Source of the DNA: CAWJMD01 sp963845675
Lineage (GTDB): Bacteria; Actinomycetota; Actinomycetes; Actinomycetales; CAWJMD01
Length of the DNA: 64,000 nucleotides
Direction of reading: 5' to 3'
Assembly (NCBI GenBank): GCA_963845675.1
Contig: CAWJSX010000001.1
Location: 1,860,001 to 1,924,000 of the forward strand
Below are positions 1 to 6,932 of this stretch, piece after piece. Position 1 is the first letter of the stretch. Each line of letters starts with the position of its first letter. The notes under the pieces were generated by a model. That model ran no database searches and had not been told where the DNA came from. It was given only the letters and a program-made list of their open reading frames with translations. A program made the position numbers and the translations under genes.

Positions 1-2
1 AC

Positions 3-314
3 TACGAGGACGTCGGGCTGCTCCCTCCGTCGGAGCGCAGTCCGGGTGGCTTCCGGCTCTACACCGAGGCGGCCGTCGCCCGCCTGCTCGTGGTCAGGGG
101 CATGAAGCCGCTCGACTTCACCCTCGACGAGATGCGGGAGCTGCTCGACCTGGTGGACGAGCTGGAGCTCGCCCCGTCGGCGCGTCGGCCCGACCGGCGT
201 GCCCGCCTGCTGGAGTACGAGCAGCTCGTCGGGGAGCGGGTCGAGAAGCTCAGGTCCCGCCTGGTCAGCGCGCGTGCGCTGGAGACGGCGCTGGGAGAAC
301 GACTCAGGGGCTGA
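3..314 (+). CDS. MerR-family transcriptional regulator, C-terminal part
   Basis: The reading frame enters from the left edge and ends at TGA 312-314. The visible 103 residues begin with YEDVGLLPPSERSPGGFRLY, which is the second half of the MerR winged-helix (the R-Y-Y-E-D-x-G-L-L-x-P signature, followed by the R-x-Y strand), then an Ala/Leu/Glu-rich dimerisation helix. There is no cysteine in the visible part, so a metal-sensing role has no support. The effector is unknown. The N-terminal recognition helix lies outside the window. The 3' end overlaps the convergent membrane protein by 11 bases. Confidence 0.85.
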   Translation, partial: YEDVGLLPPSERSPGGFRLYTEAAVARLLVVRGMKPLDFTLDEMRELLDLVDELELAPSARRPDRRARLLEYEQLVGERVEKLRSRLVSARALETALGERLRG

Positions 315-738
315 CGCTGACGCCTGGTCCACCCGCGTCGGCCAGCACCGGCTCGTCGGGGTCACCGGTCAGGAAGCGCCGCCGGGACCGCCACAGGACC
401 ACGGCCAGGATCACGCCGAAGAGGGTGGGGACCACCGGGTCGGGCTCGATCGCGGCGACGGCGAGGAGGAACGCGAGCTCGTAGAGCAGCGCGTACCAGG
501 CCCACTGCCGGCCCCGCCGGTAGGGGCCGAGCGTGACGACGAGCATCGCGACGGCCGAGAGGATGAGGAACGTGCCCGAGACCTCGCGGGGCACGTGCAG
601 GATCCCGGTGGTCTGGTTGCCGTCCTCGACCACCGTCCCCATCGGGAAGAAGACGTAGCTGAGACCGAAGAAGACGATGAGGACGTTGATCACCACGAAG
701 GCGATCCATCCCTTGCCGGCGCGAGTAGGTGCAGTCAC
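304..738 (-). CDS. small four-helix membrane protein, unknown function
   Basis: This gene encodes 144 residues from a GTG at 738. Four hydrophobic helices are visible at about residues 11-32, 53-71, 79-98 and 101-117. A short, possibly extracytoplasmic loop between helices 1 and 2 holds VVEDGNQTTG, and the tail is Arg-rich and then Gly/Pro/Val-rich. No catalytic motif is seen and I do not recognise the family. The frame remains open upstream to 966, but that part runs through the tRNA gene, so the internal GTG is preferred. Convergent with the MerR gene and downstream of tRNA-Ala. Confidence 0.6.
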   Translation of the reverse strand: MTAPTRAGKGWIAFVVINVLIVFFGLSYVFFPMGTVVEDGNQTTGILHVPREVSGTFLILSAVAMLVVTLGPYRRGRQWAWYALLYELAFLLAVAAIEPDPVVPTLFGVILAVVLWRSRRRFLTGDPDEPVLADAGGPGVSVSP

Positions 739-847
739 CGTGAGCCCCGTCCATGAGCACGTCGCGCGGATGGCGGGAGTGAACCAACGGAGGGGCACTG
801 ACGTCGGGCGGCCGAACGGGTGGGACCCCGTCGGTCGACCTGGTGGG

Positions 848-920
848 TGGAGCTGAGGGGACTCGAACCCCTGACCCCCTCGTTGCGAACGAGGTGCGCT
901 ACCAGCTGCGCCACAGCCCC
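848..920 (-). tRNA. tRNA-Ala (anticodon CGC)
   Basis: The 73-nt reverse strand folds as a cloverleaf. The acceptor GGGGCTG pairs with CAGCTCC and contains the G3:U70 wobble pair that marks alanine tRNAs. The anticodon stem CCTCG/CGAGG closes the loop TTCGCAA, giving anticodon CGC, which reads GCG, a common codon in such a GC-rich genome. The T-loop is GTTCGAG-like. Discriminator base is A and CCA is not encoded. Confidence 0.96.
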
Positions 921-996
921 ATGAAGCGGTGCACAGGCTAACACCGAGGCCCGGACGGTTCGCCATCGGCGTCCCAGGCGGCCGGCGCGGGTGGCG

Positions 997-1824
997 TCAG
1001 GCGCCGAGCGCCCGGCGCACAGGCGGTGCGTACGTGGGGATGTCGTCGTCGTCCACCTCGGGGCGGTGGCAGCCGGCGGCCTCGATGGGCTCGACCGGCT
1101 CAGCCGAGCTGTCGCGCCAGTCCGCGTACCAGCGCGTCACCTGGTCGAGCTCGAACGTGCCGCGCTGTCGCGGCACCTCGTCCTTGAGGAGGTAGGCGGG
1201 CAGCGGTACCGGGACCGGGGTCCACTCGCCTGGCAGCGACTCCTGCCGCTCGGGTGCGTCGGCGACCGAACCCGTCATGTCGTCCTCGTCGACGACCTCG
1301 GGGGTCTCGTCCGCGAGAACAACGGCGTGGGGCGTCACCACTCTTGGCGAGGCAGCCTGCCGCCCGCGGCGGGTGCGTCGACGGGCGCGGGCCCGCAGTG
1401 CGAGGAGCAGCACGAGCGCGGTGGCTCCGGCGACTGCCGGGCTCCAGGACGGGGCGAGGGCGAGCACCGCGAGCCCCGCTGTGCCCGGGACGGCGAGCAC
1501 CGCGAGGACCAGCATCGCGACCGACGCGGCGGCGAGGACCGGTGGCCGCGAGCGCCCGCGGTCGACGACCTCGAGGAGCGGCTCGTCGACCTCGTCCGTC
1601 GCCTCGCCCTCGGATGACCGCGCGGCCCGCAGCGGGGTTCGCAGGTACGACGGAGCGGCGGGGCGCTCCGGCACGTCCTCGCGGCGGTCGAGGACCCGCA
1701 TCGCCGCGGAGAAGCGGTCGTTGGAGCGCGAGGCGGAGAGCTGTTCGCGCCGACGCACCCAGCTGGGCACGAGGTAGGCGAGCCACAGCCCGATGACGAG
1801 GAGGAAGATCAGACTGCTGTCCAC
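997..1824 (-). CDS. GlpR-like membrane protein (gephyrin-like protein receptor)
   Basis: From a GTG at 1824 the protein has 275 residues and begins MDSSLIFLLVIGLWLAYLVP, a start typical of this actinobacterial family; the frame remains open 48 bases further up. One membrane helix lies at residues 1-20, then a basic/disordered stretch to about 94, two closely spaced helices at about 95-120 and 125-144, and an acidic C-terminal tail. In Corynebacterium the receptor GlpR lies in a galU-glp(moeA)-rimJ-glpR arrangement and binds the MoeA-like protein Glp, linking it to FtsZ/SepF. The same neighbours occur here in the same order. Assignment rests on topology plus context, not on alignment. Confidence 0.6.
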   Translation of the reverse strand: MDSSLIFLLVIGLWLAYLVPSWVRRREQLSASRSNDRFSAAMRVLDRREDVPERPAAPSYLRTPLRAARSSEGEATDEVDEPLLEVVDRGRSRPPVLAAASVAMLVLAVLAVPGTAGLAVLALAPSWSPAVAGATALVLLLALRARARRRTRRGRQAASPRVVTPHAVVLADETPEVVDEDDMTGSVADAPERQESLPGEWTPVPVPLPAYLLKDEVPRQRGTFELDQVTRWYADWRDSSAEPVEPIEAAGCHRPEVDDDDIPTYAPPVRRALGA

Positions 1825-1918
1825 GGAGACGAACGCTAGGGCGCCGCGGTGGCGCCCTCCGGCATCCGTCACGGTGTGTCGCTGAAGCGACGCGTGTTTC
1901 TTGTGTGACTGGTGTGGT

Positions 1919-2539
1919 TCAGGCCGTTCTGGTCCCCCGCCAGCGAGCCATCAGGCCGTCCGGCAGGTCCTCGACGGTCAGCGCGAACGTCCGGTGGTCG
2001 CGCCATGCGCCGTCGATGTGCAGGAACCGCTCGCGCAGCCCCTCGTCGCGGAACCCCAGCTTCTCGACCACCCTCAGGCTCGCGTGGTTCTCGGGGCGGA
2101 TGTTCACCTCGACCCGGTGCAGGCCCAGCGTGAACAGGCAGTGGTCGGTGGCCAGGGCCACCGCCGTCGGCGCCACACCCCGGCCGGCAACGTCCTGGCC
2201 CACCCAGTAGCCGACGGCGCACGACCGTAGCGACCCCCACGCGACGCCCCCGACGCTCACCTGGCCGGCCAGGTCACCGTCGACCTCGATCGCCAGGGGC
2301 AGGGCGAGCCCTCGCCGGGCGTTGCGGTTGAGCTGACGCACCATCGAGGCGTAGCCCCGCACGAGGTCGCCGCCGTCGGGGCTGCTCGCCTCCCACGGGG
2401 CGAGCCACTCGGCGTTCTGCGACCGCAGCCGCCGCCAGACCCGCTGCTCGCGGTGGCTCAGGGGGCGCAGCCGTACCCCGGACTCCTCGTCGTCGAGCAC
2501 GACGGGCCACCCGTTCGGCGCCCCGCTCAGCGTGGACAC
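1919..2539 (-). CDS. rimJ: GNAT acetyltransferase, RimJ/RimL type
   Basis: The 206-residue protein fits the RimJ/RimL N-acetyltransferase family, which acetylates protein N-termini with acetyl-CoA. Visible landmarks are an early RLRPLSHRE strand, the acetyl-CoA loop VGQDVAGRGVAPTAVALA at about residues 113-130 (a Q/R-x-x-G-x-A-like pyrophosphate loop), and HRVEVNIRPENHASLRVVEKLGF, where the Asn-x-x-S-x-x-V-x-E-K-L-G-F motif is diagnostic. It sits between moaB and the GlpR-like gene. The name rimJ follows the corynebacterial locus; the ribosomal target is not shown by the sequence. Confidence 0.85.
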   Translation of the reverse strand: MSTLSGAPNGWPVVLDDEESGVRLRPLSHREQRVWRRLRSQNAEWLAPWEASSPDGGDLVRGYASMVRQLNRNARRGLALPLAIEVDGDLAGQVSVGGVAWGSLRSCAVGYWVGQDVAGRGVAPTAVALATDHCLFTLGLHRVEVNIRPENHASLRVVEKLGFRDEGLRERFLHIDGAWRDHRTFALTVEDLPDGLMARWRGTRTA

Positions 2540-2543
2540 CGCG

Positions 2544-3104
2544 TCACGGCGCGACGGGGTCGTCGGGAACGCCGGTGGCTCGCGCGTGGTCCCCGCCGTG
2601 CACCTGGTTGACGGCGTGGGCGAGGACGGGACCGAGCACGACGAGACCGTCGCGGCAGCCGCCGGTCGACCCTGGCAGGTTCACGACGAGCGTCCGACCC
2701 GCGACGCCAGCCAGCCCCCGGGAGAGAGCGGCCGTCGGCACACCGTTGGCGACCCCGTGGGCGCGGATCGCCTCCGCGAGCCCGGGTACCTCGCGGTCGA
2801 GCAGCGGACGCGTCACCTCCGGCGTGAGGTCGCCGGGCGTCAGGCCGGTGCCGCCCGTGGTCAGCACCACGTCGTACCCCTCGTCGACCGCCGAGCGCAG
2901 CGCCTCGCCGACCGGGTCGCCGTCGCGCACCACGACCGGGCCGTCCACGTCGAAGCCCAGCGCGCGCAGACCCTCGACCAGGACGGGCCCGCCCCTGTCC
3001 TCGTAGACCCCGGCGGCGGCCCGGTTCGAGGCCGTCACGACCAGGGCGCGACCGGTACCGGGCGCGGTCTCGACGTCCGCGGCGTCACTCGGCCCGCCAG
3101 TCAC
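2544..3104 (-). CDS. moaB: MoaB/Mog-family molybdopterin adenylyltransferase
   Basis: The 186-residue protein has the MoaB/Mog fold, which adenylates molybdopterin before molybdenum insertion. The landmarks are LVVTASNRAAAGVYEDRGGP, then VVLTTGGTGLTPGDLTPE, the TTGGTG-x-T-P-R/G-D loop that binds molybdopterin, and a C-terminal LVVNLPGSTGGCRDGL segment (N-L-P-G-S/N-P). The GTG at 3104 overlaps the end of moaC by 20 bases, so the two are probably translated together. A longer frame with an earlier start at 3134 is less likely because it would lie deeper within moaC. Confidence 0.9.
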   Translation of the reverse strand: MTGGPSDAADVETAPGTGRALVVTASNRAAAGVYEDRGGPVLVEGLRALGFDVDGPVVVRDGDPVGEALRSAVDEGYDVVLTTGGTGLTPGDLTPEVTRPLLDREVPGLAEAIRAHGVANGVPTAALSRGLAGVAGRTLVVNLPGSTGGCRDGLVVLGPVLAHAVNQVHGGDHARATGVPDDPVAP

Positions 3105-3576
3105 CGGACCGCCCTCCGCTCTTGGCCACGACACGCACGTCGCCGATCCGGGTCCGCTTGTCGATCGCCTTCACCATGTCGACGAGCGCGAGCGCCGCCA
3201 CGGCCACCGCCGTGAGGGCCTCCATCTCGACGCCCGTGCGGTCGGCCGTCCGCACCGTCGCCTCGATCTCGACACGGTCGTCGAGCACGGACAGGTCGAC
3301 GGAGACGGCGTGCACCGCGACCGGGTGGGCCAGCGGCACGAGCTCCGGGGTGCGCTTGGCCGCCTGGATGCCGGCGAGGCGTGCGACCGCCAGCGCGTCC
3401 CCCTTCGGCACGCCGTCGCCGCGCAGCGCGGCGACGACCTCCGCGGAGCACGCGACGTGCCCGCGCGCGGTCGCCTCGCGGACCGTCACGTCCTTGGCGG
3501 AGACGTCCACCATCCGCGCGCTCCCCGCGTCGTCGAGGTGCGTGAGGCGGGAGGGCCCGCCCGGGGGCTCCGTCAC
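3085..3576 (-). CDS. moaC: cyclic pyranopterin monophosphate synthase
   Basis: MoaC converts the 3',8-cyclo-dihydro-GTP made by MoaA into cyclic pyranopterin monophosphate, the first pterin of molybdenum cofactor synthesis. The 163 residues include MVDVSAKDVTVREATARG near the start, KGDALAVARLAGIQAAKRTPELVPLAHPV (the L-x-P-L-C/A-H-P active-site motif) and the catalytic GVEMEALTAV and D-M-x-K-A-I-D-K segments. The GTG at 3576 shares GTGA with the moeA stop. MoaA is not in the window. Confidence 0.93.
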   Translation of the reverse strand: MTEPPGGPSRLTHLDDAGSARMVDVSAKDVTVREATARGHVACSAEVVAALRGDGVPKGDALAVARLAGIQAAKRTPELVPLAHPVAVHAVSVDLSVLDDRVEIEATVRTADRTGVEMEALTAVAVAALALVDMVKAIDKRTRIGDVRVVAKSGGRSGDWRAE

Positions 3577-4818
3577 CGTCGCCCCCGCTCCAGCAGCAGG
3601 CAGTCCACGGTGTCGCCCGGTTCCACCGCGGTCACGTCCTCGGCCACCACCGCGAGGGCGTTCGACGCGGCCAGGTCGGCCGACAGGTGCGAGCGCTGAC
3701 CGCCGACGGGACGCGCCGTCCGCCCGTGCGGCGCACCCTCGACGACCACCCGCGCGAACTGCCGCTTGCCCTCGGGTGAGGCCCACCCCTCGATGGCCGT
3801 GGCCGTCACGAGCGGGCGGTGCAGGCTGGGCTCGCCCATCATCTTCCGCAGCGCCGGGCGCACGAACACCTCGAACGAGACGTAGGCGCTGACAGGGTTC
3901 CCCGGCAGCGTGAAGATCGGGATGCCCACGGACCCGTCGTCCTGCCGGCGGTCGCCGAGCGTGCCGAGGCCCTGCGGCATCCCCGGCTGCATCGCGACCT
4001 TGTCGAATCGGACCGTCCCCAGGCGGGACAGGACCTCCTTGACCGTGTCGTAGGCGCCGGCGCTGACGCCGCCCGTCGTGACGATCATGTCCGCACGCGC
4101 GATCTGGTCCTCGAGCGCGTCGACCAGCGCCCTCGGGTCGTCGTCGACCATCGCGACGCGGTACGCGATCGCGCCCGGTGTCGGTGACTGCCGCCGCGAG
4201 CGTGTAGCTGTTGGAGTCGGGGATCTGGCCGAACGCCAGGCGGCGCCCGGGTTCGACCAGCTCGCTGCCGGTCGACATCACCACGACCCTCGGCCGGGGT
4301 CGGACGGCGACCATGCCGTGCCCCGACGCGGCCAGCAGGCCGAGGTGCCGGGGCGTCAGGCGGGTCCCCGAGCGCAGCAGCAGGTCGCCGGGCACCACGT
4401 CCTCGCCCGCAGCCCGCACGTGGGCGCCGTCCGCCGGGGCACGGTTGATGCGCACGACGTCGGTGCCGCGGTTGGTCCACTCCACCGGGACGACCGCGCC
4501 GGTGCCGGCCGGCACCGGCGCGCCGGTCATGATCCGCACCGCGGTGCCTGGGGACAGTGGCGCGACGTCGGTGGTGCCGGCCGGGACGTCACCGGCGACC
4601 GGCAGGGTGACCGGGCTGTCGTCGGAGGCGTGCGCGACGTCCGCCGTCACCACGGCGTACCCGTCCATGCCCGAGTTGTCGAAGGGCGGCAGCGAGACCG
4701 CCGAGACGACGTCGCCCACCAGCACGCAGTCGAGCGCGTCCGCGAGCGCGAGGTCGAGGGGTGCCAGCGGCGCGACCAGGGCGAGACAGTCGGCCAGGTG
4801 GTCGTCGACCGATCTCAC
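3573..4818 (-). CDS. moeA: MoeA/gephyrin-like molybdopterin molybdenumtransferase (frameshifted)
   Basis: The reconstructed protein is about 414 residues, normal for MoeA, which inserts molybdenum into adenylated molybdopterin. Segments seen are the SLPPFDNSGMDGYAV motif, GAPVPAGTGAVVPVE, STGSELVEPG and, past the break, MIVTTGGVSAGAYDTVKEVL and FTLPGNPVSAYVSFEVFVRP, followed by the beta-barrel domain IV. One extra base in a G run near 4170 splits it. It starts at GTG 4818 inside the galU stop (GTGA). Its position between galU and rimJ/glpR-like genes suggests it may be the Glp-type paralogue that also acts in cell division; that part is inference. Confidence 0.88.
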
Positions 4819-5753
4819 CCGCTGAACCCGCCCGCCACGTAGTCGGTCAGCCACTCACGAAGGTCCGGGCCCAGGTCCTCGCGGTCGGACGCGATCCGCA
4901 CCACGGCCTTGAGGTAGTCGAGCCGGTCTCCCGTGTCGTACCGGCGCCCCCGGAAGACGACGCCGCGCACGCCGCCACCCGCGGCGGGGTCGGTCTTCGC
5001 GAGCTCCTGCAGCGCGTCCGTCAGCTGGATCTCGCCACCGCGTCCGGGGTCGGTCCGCTCGAGCACCTCGAACACGGCCGGGTGCAGCACGTACCGGCCG
5101 ATGATCGCCAGGTTGCTGGGCGCGTCCGCCGGGTCAGGCTTCTCGACCAGGCCCGTGACGGTGACCAGCTCGGCGTCGCCGGACCCGACCGGGTAGGTGC
5201 CGTCGGCCGACGGGTCCTCCTCGACGGACGCGCACCCGTAGAGGTTGACCTGCTCGGGCGGCACCTCCATCAGGGCCACGACGCTGCCACCGTGCTCCGC
5301 CTGCACGGCGACCATCGTCTCGAGCAGGTCGTCACGGGCGTCGATGAGGTCGTCGCCGAGCAGCACCGCGAACGGCTCGTCGCCGACGTGACGGCGCGCG
5401 CACAGCACGGCGTGCCCGAGGCCACGCGGGTTGCCCTGTCGCACGTAGTGCACGTCCGCGAGCACGGCGGAGGCCTTCACCTTCTCGAGGCGGGTCGAGT
5501 CGCCCTTCGCCTCCAGCGCCGCCTCGAGCTCCCACGAGTGGTCGAAGTGGTCCTCGAGCGATCCCTTGTTCCGGCCGGTGACGATGAGGACGTCGTCCAG
5601 ACCGGCGGAGACGGCCTCCTCGACCACGTACTGGATGGCGGGCTTGTCGACGACCGGCAACATCTCCTTCGGAGTCGCCTTCGTCGCGGGGAGGAAGCGG
5701 GTTCCCAGCCCTGCGGCCGGGATCACCGCCTTGCGCAGTGCGGCGTGGGTCAT
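4815..5753 (-). CDS. galU: UTP-glucose-1-phosphate uridylyltransferase
   Basis: The 312-residue protein makes UDP-glucose from UTP and glucose-1-phosphate for cell-envelope glycans and trehalose. The nucleotide-binding start AVIPAAGLGTRFLPATKATP is complete. PKEMLPVVDKPAIQYVVEEA, the GRNKGSLEDHFD segment, LGDDLID and the GLVEKP lysine motif follow in the family's usual order. Length is normal. It heads the minus-strand run galU-moeA-moaC-moaB-rimJ-glpR, and its stop overlaps the next GTG by the 4-base GTGA junction. Confidence 0.96.
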   Translation of the reverse strand: MTHAALRKAVIPAAGLGTRFLPATKATPKEMLPVVDKPAIQYVVEEAVSAGLDDVLIVTGRNKGSLEDHFDHSWELEAALEAKGDSTRLEKVKASAVLADVHYVRQGNPRGLGHAVLCARRHVGDEPFAVLLGDDLIDARDDLLETMVAVQAEHGGSVVALMEVPPEQVNLYGCASVEEDPSADGTYPVGSGDAELVTVTGLVEKPDPADAPSNLAIIGRYVLHPAVFEVLERTDPGRGGEIQLTDALQELAKTDPAAGGGVRGVVFRGRRYDTGDRLDYLKAVVRIASDREDLGPDLREWLTDYVAGGFSG

Positions 5754-5799
5754 GACCGCAGGCTATCCACTCGTGGCCGGGCGGTCGCGGCGCCGGACC

Positions 5800-6102
5800 T
5801 CAGCACTCCCCGAGCGAGTGCCAGGTGGCCGGACCGCAGACGCCGTCCTTCACCAGACCGGCTCGCACCTGCCACTTCTCGACCTCCAGCTGCGTGGCCG
5901 CGCCGAAGACCGAGTCGACGGTGAGCCTGGCACCCCGGGCGTTGAGGTCGCGCTGCAGCACGTTCACGGGATAGCCGGTGCTCCCCCGGCGCACGGTGCG
6001 CGGACACCCTGTCGCCGTCGTCGCCGCTGTCGTCCCTGTCGTCGTCGCTGGCGTCGTCGATGTCGCGTCGCTGCCGGCGTCCGGCGCCTCGATCTGGCTC
6101 AT
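5800..6102 (-). CDS. peptidoglycan-binding domain (PGBD) protein
   Basis: The 100-residue product starts at ATG 6102 with GAGGGG a few bases upstream. It has a Thr/Ala-rich linker (residues about 10-30), then one PG_binding_1-type repeat: GSTGYPVNVLQRDLNARGAR, VDSVFGAATQLEVEKWQ and DGVCGPATWHSLG, the classic G-x-x-V-x-x-L-Q...D-G-x-F/C-G-x-x-T pattern. Two cysteines could form a disulfide. No convincing signal peptide is present from this start; the frame continues upstream without one, so export is uncertain. Divergent from the cyclo-ligase gene. Confidence 0.7.
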   Translation of the reverse strand: MSQIEAPDAGSDATSTTPATTTGTTAATTATGCPRTVRRGSTGYPVNVLQRDLNARGARLTVDSVFGAATQLEVEKWQVRAGLVKDGVCGPATWHSLGEC

Positions 6103-6234
6103 GGGTCCACCCCTCGCTGCCGACGCCCGGGTGGCGGCCCCCGTGACCGCGCCGGCGTCCGACGTCACGGGCAGCACCGTAGGGCCAGGCCGTGTCGTCG
6201 CACCGGGGTTTCCACCGGCACGACACCATGAGGT

Positions 6235-6906
6235 GTGCCCGCACGCCCCGGACCCGCCGACGGCCGCCTTGGCGACCCCGGTGCCGCCGACGCCAAGATC
6301 GCCCTGCGCCGCCGGGTGCGGGCGCGGCGGGTGGCGCGGCTGCCCGAGCAACGGGTCCTCGGCGAGGCGTTGCGCTCCACCGGCCTCGGAGTGACCGCCG
6401 TGGTTCAGGCGCGCCGCGTCGCCGGGTACGTGGCCCTTCCCGGCGAACCGGACCCGGCCCCCCTGCTGGAGGCCCTGCGCGCCCACGGGGCGGAGGTGGT
6501 CCTGCCGGTCCTCCCCGCCGCTGCGGCGGCCGGGCACGCCGGCGGTGTGCTCGGGTGGGCCGTCCACGAGGGCGACCTGGAGCCCGGGCCACCCCTGCCG
6601 TCGGGCCGTCGGATCGACCAGCCCACCGGCACCTCGAGGACCGACCTGACGCGTGTCGCCGTGGTGCTGGTGCCGGCGCTGGCCGCGGACACCGCCGGGG
6701 CGCGGCTCGGGCAGGGCGGGGGCTGGTACGACCGCACGCTCGCGGACCTGAGGAGCCGCGTCGGCAGCGGGCGCCGTCCGCTCCTGGTCGCGGTGGTCCA
6801 CGACGACGAGCTGCACGACGCGGCGACGGACCCGCTGCCGGTGGAGCCGCACGACCTGCGGGTGGACGCCGTCCTCACCCCGGGACGCTGGGTCGTCGTC
6901 GGATGA
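6235..6906 (+). CDS. 5-formyltetrahydrofolate cyclo-ligase
   Basis: The 223-residue protein matches the MTHFS family, which converts 5-formyl-THF to 5,10-methenyl-THF with ATP. It has an N-terminal K-x-x-L-R-R-R-x-R-A-R-R segment, the VAGYVALPGEPD strand, and the diagnostic C-terminal LGQGGGWYDRTLA loop that binds folate and ATP, followed by VAVVHDDEL and a terminal VDAVLTPGRW. The predicted start is GTG at 6235; an ATG-like start is absent nearby. A perfect hairpin follows the stop. Confidence 0.9.
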   Translation: MPARPGPADGRLGDPGAADAKIALRRRVRARRVARLPEQRVLGEALRSTGLGVTAVVQARRVAGYVALPGEPDPAPLLEALRAHGAEVVLPVLPAAAAAGHAGGVLGWAVHEGDLEPGPPLPSGRRIDQPTGTSRTDLTRVAVVLVPALAADTAGARLGQGGGWYDRTLADLRSRVGSGRRPLLVAVVHDDELHDAATDPLPVEPHDLRVDAVLTPGRWVVVG

Positions 6907-6913
6907 CCTGCTC

Positions 6914-6932
6914 GCCACCGGCTGCCGGTGGC
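6914..6932. terminator. hairpin between convergent genes
   Basis: GCCACCGG-CTG-CCGGTGGC forms a perfect 8-bp stem with a 3-nt loop just after the cyclo-ligase stop (6906) and touching the presumed TAG (6932-6934) of the convergent penicillin acylase. It has no T-tract, as is common for actinobacterial terminators. Confidence 0.6.
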
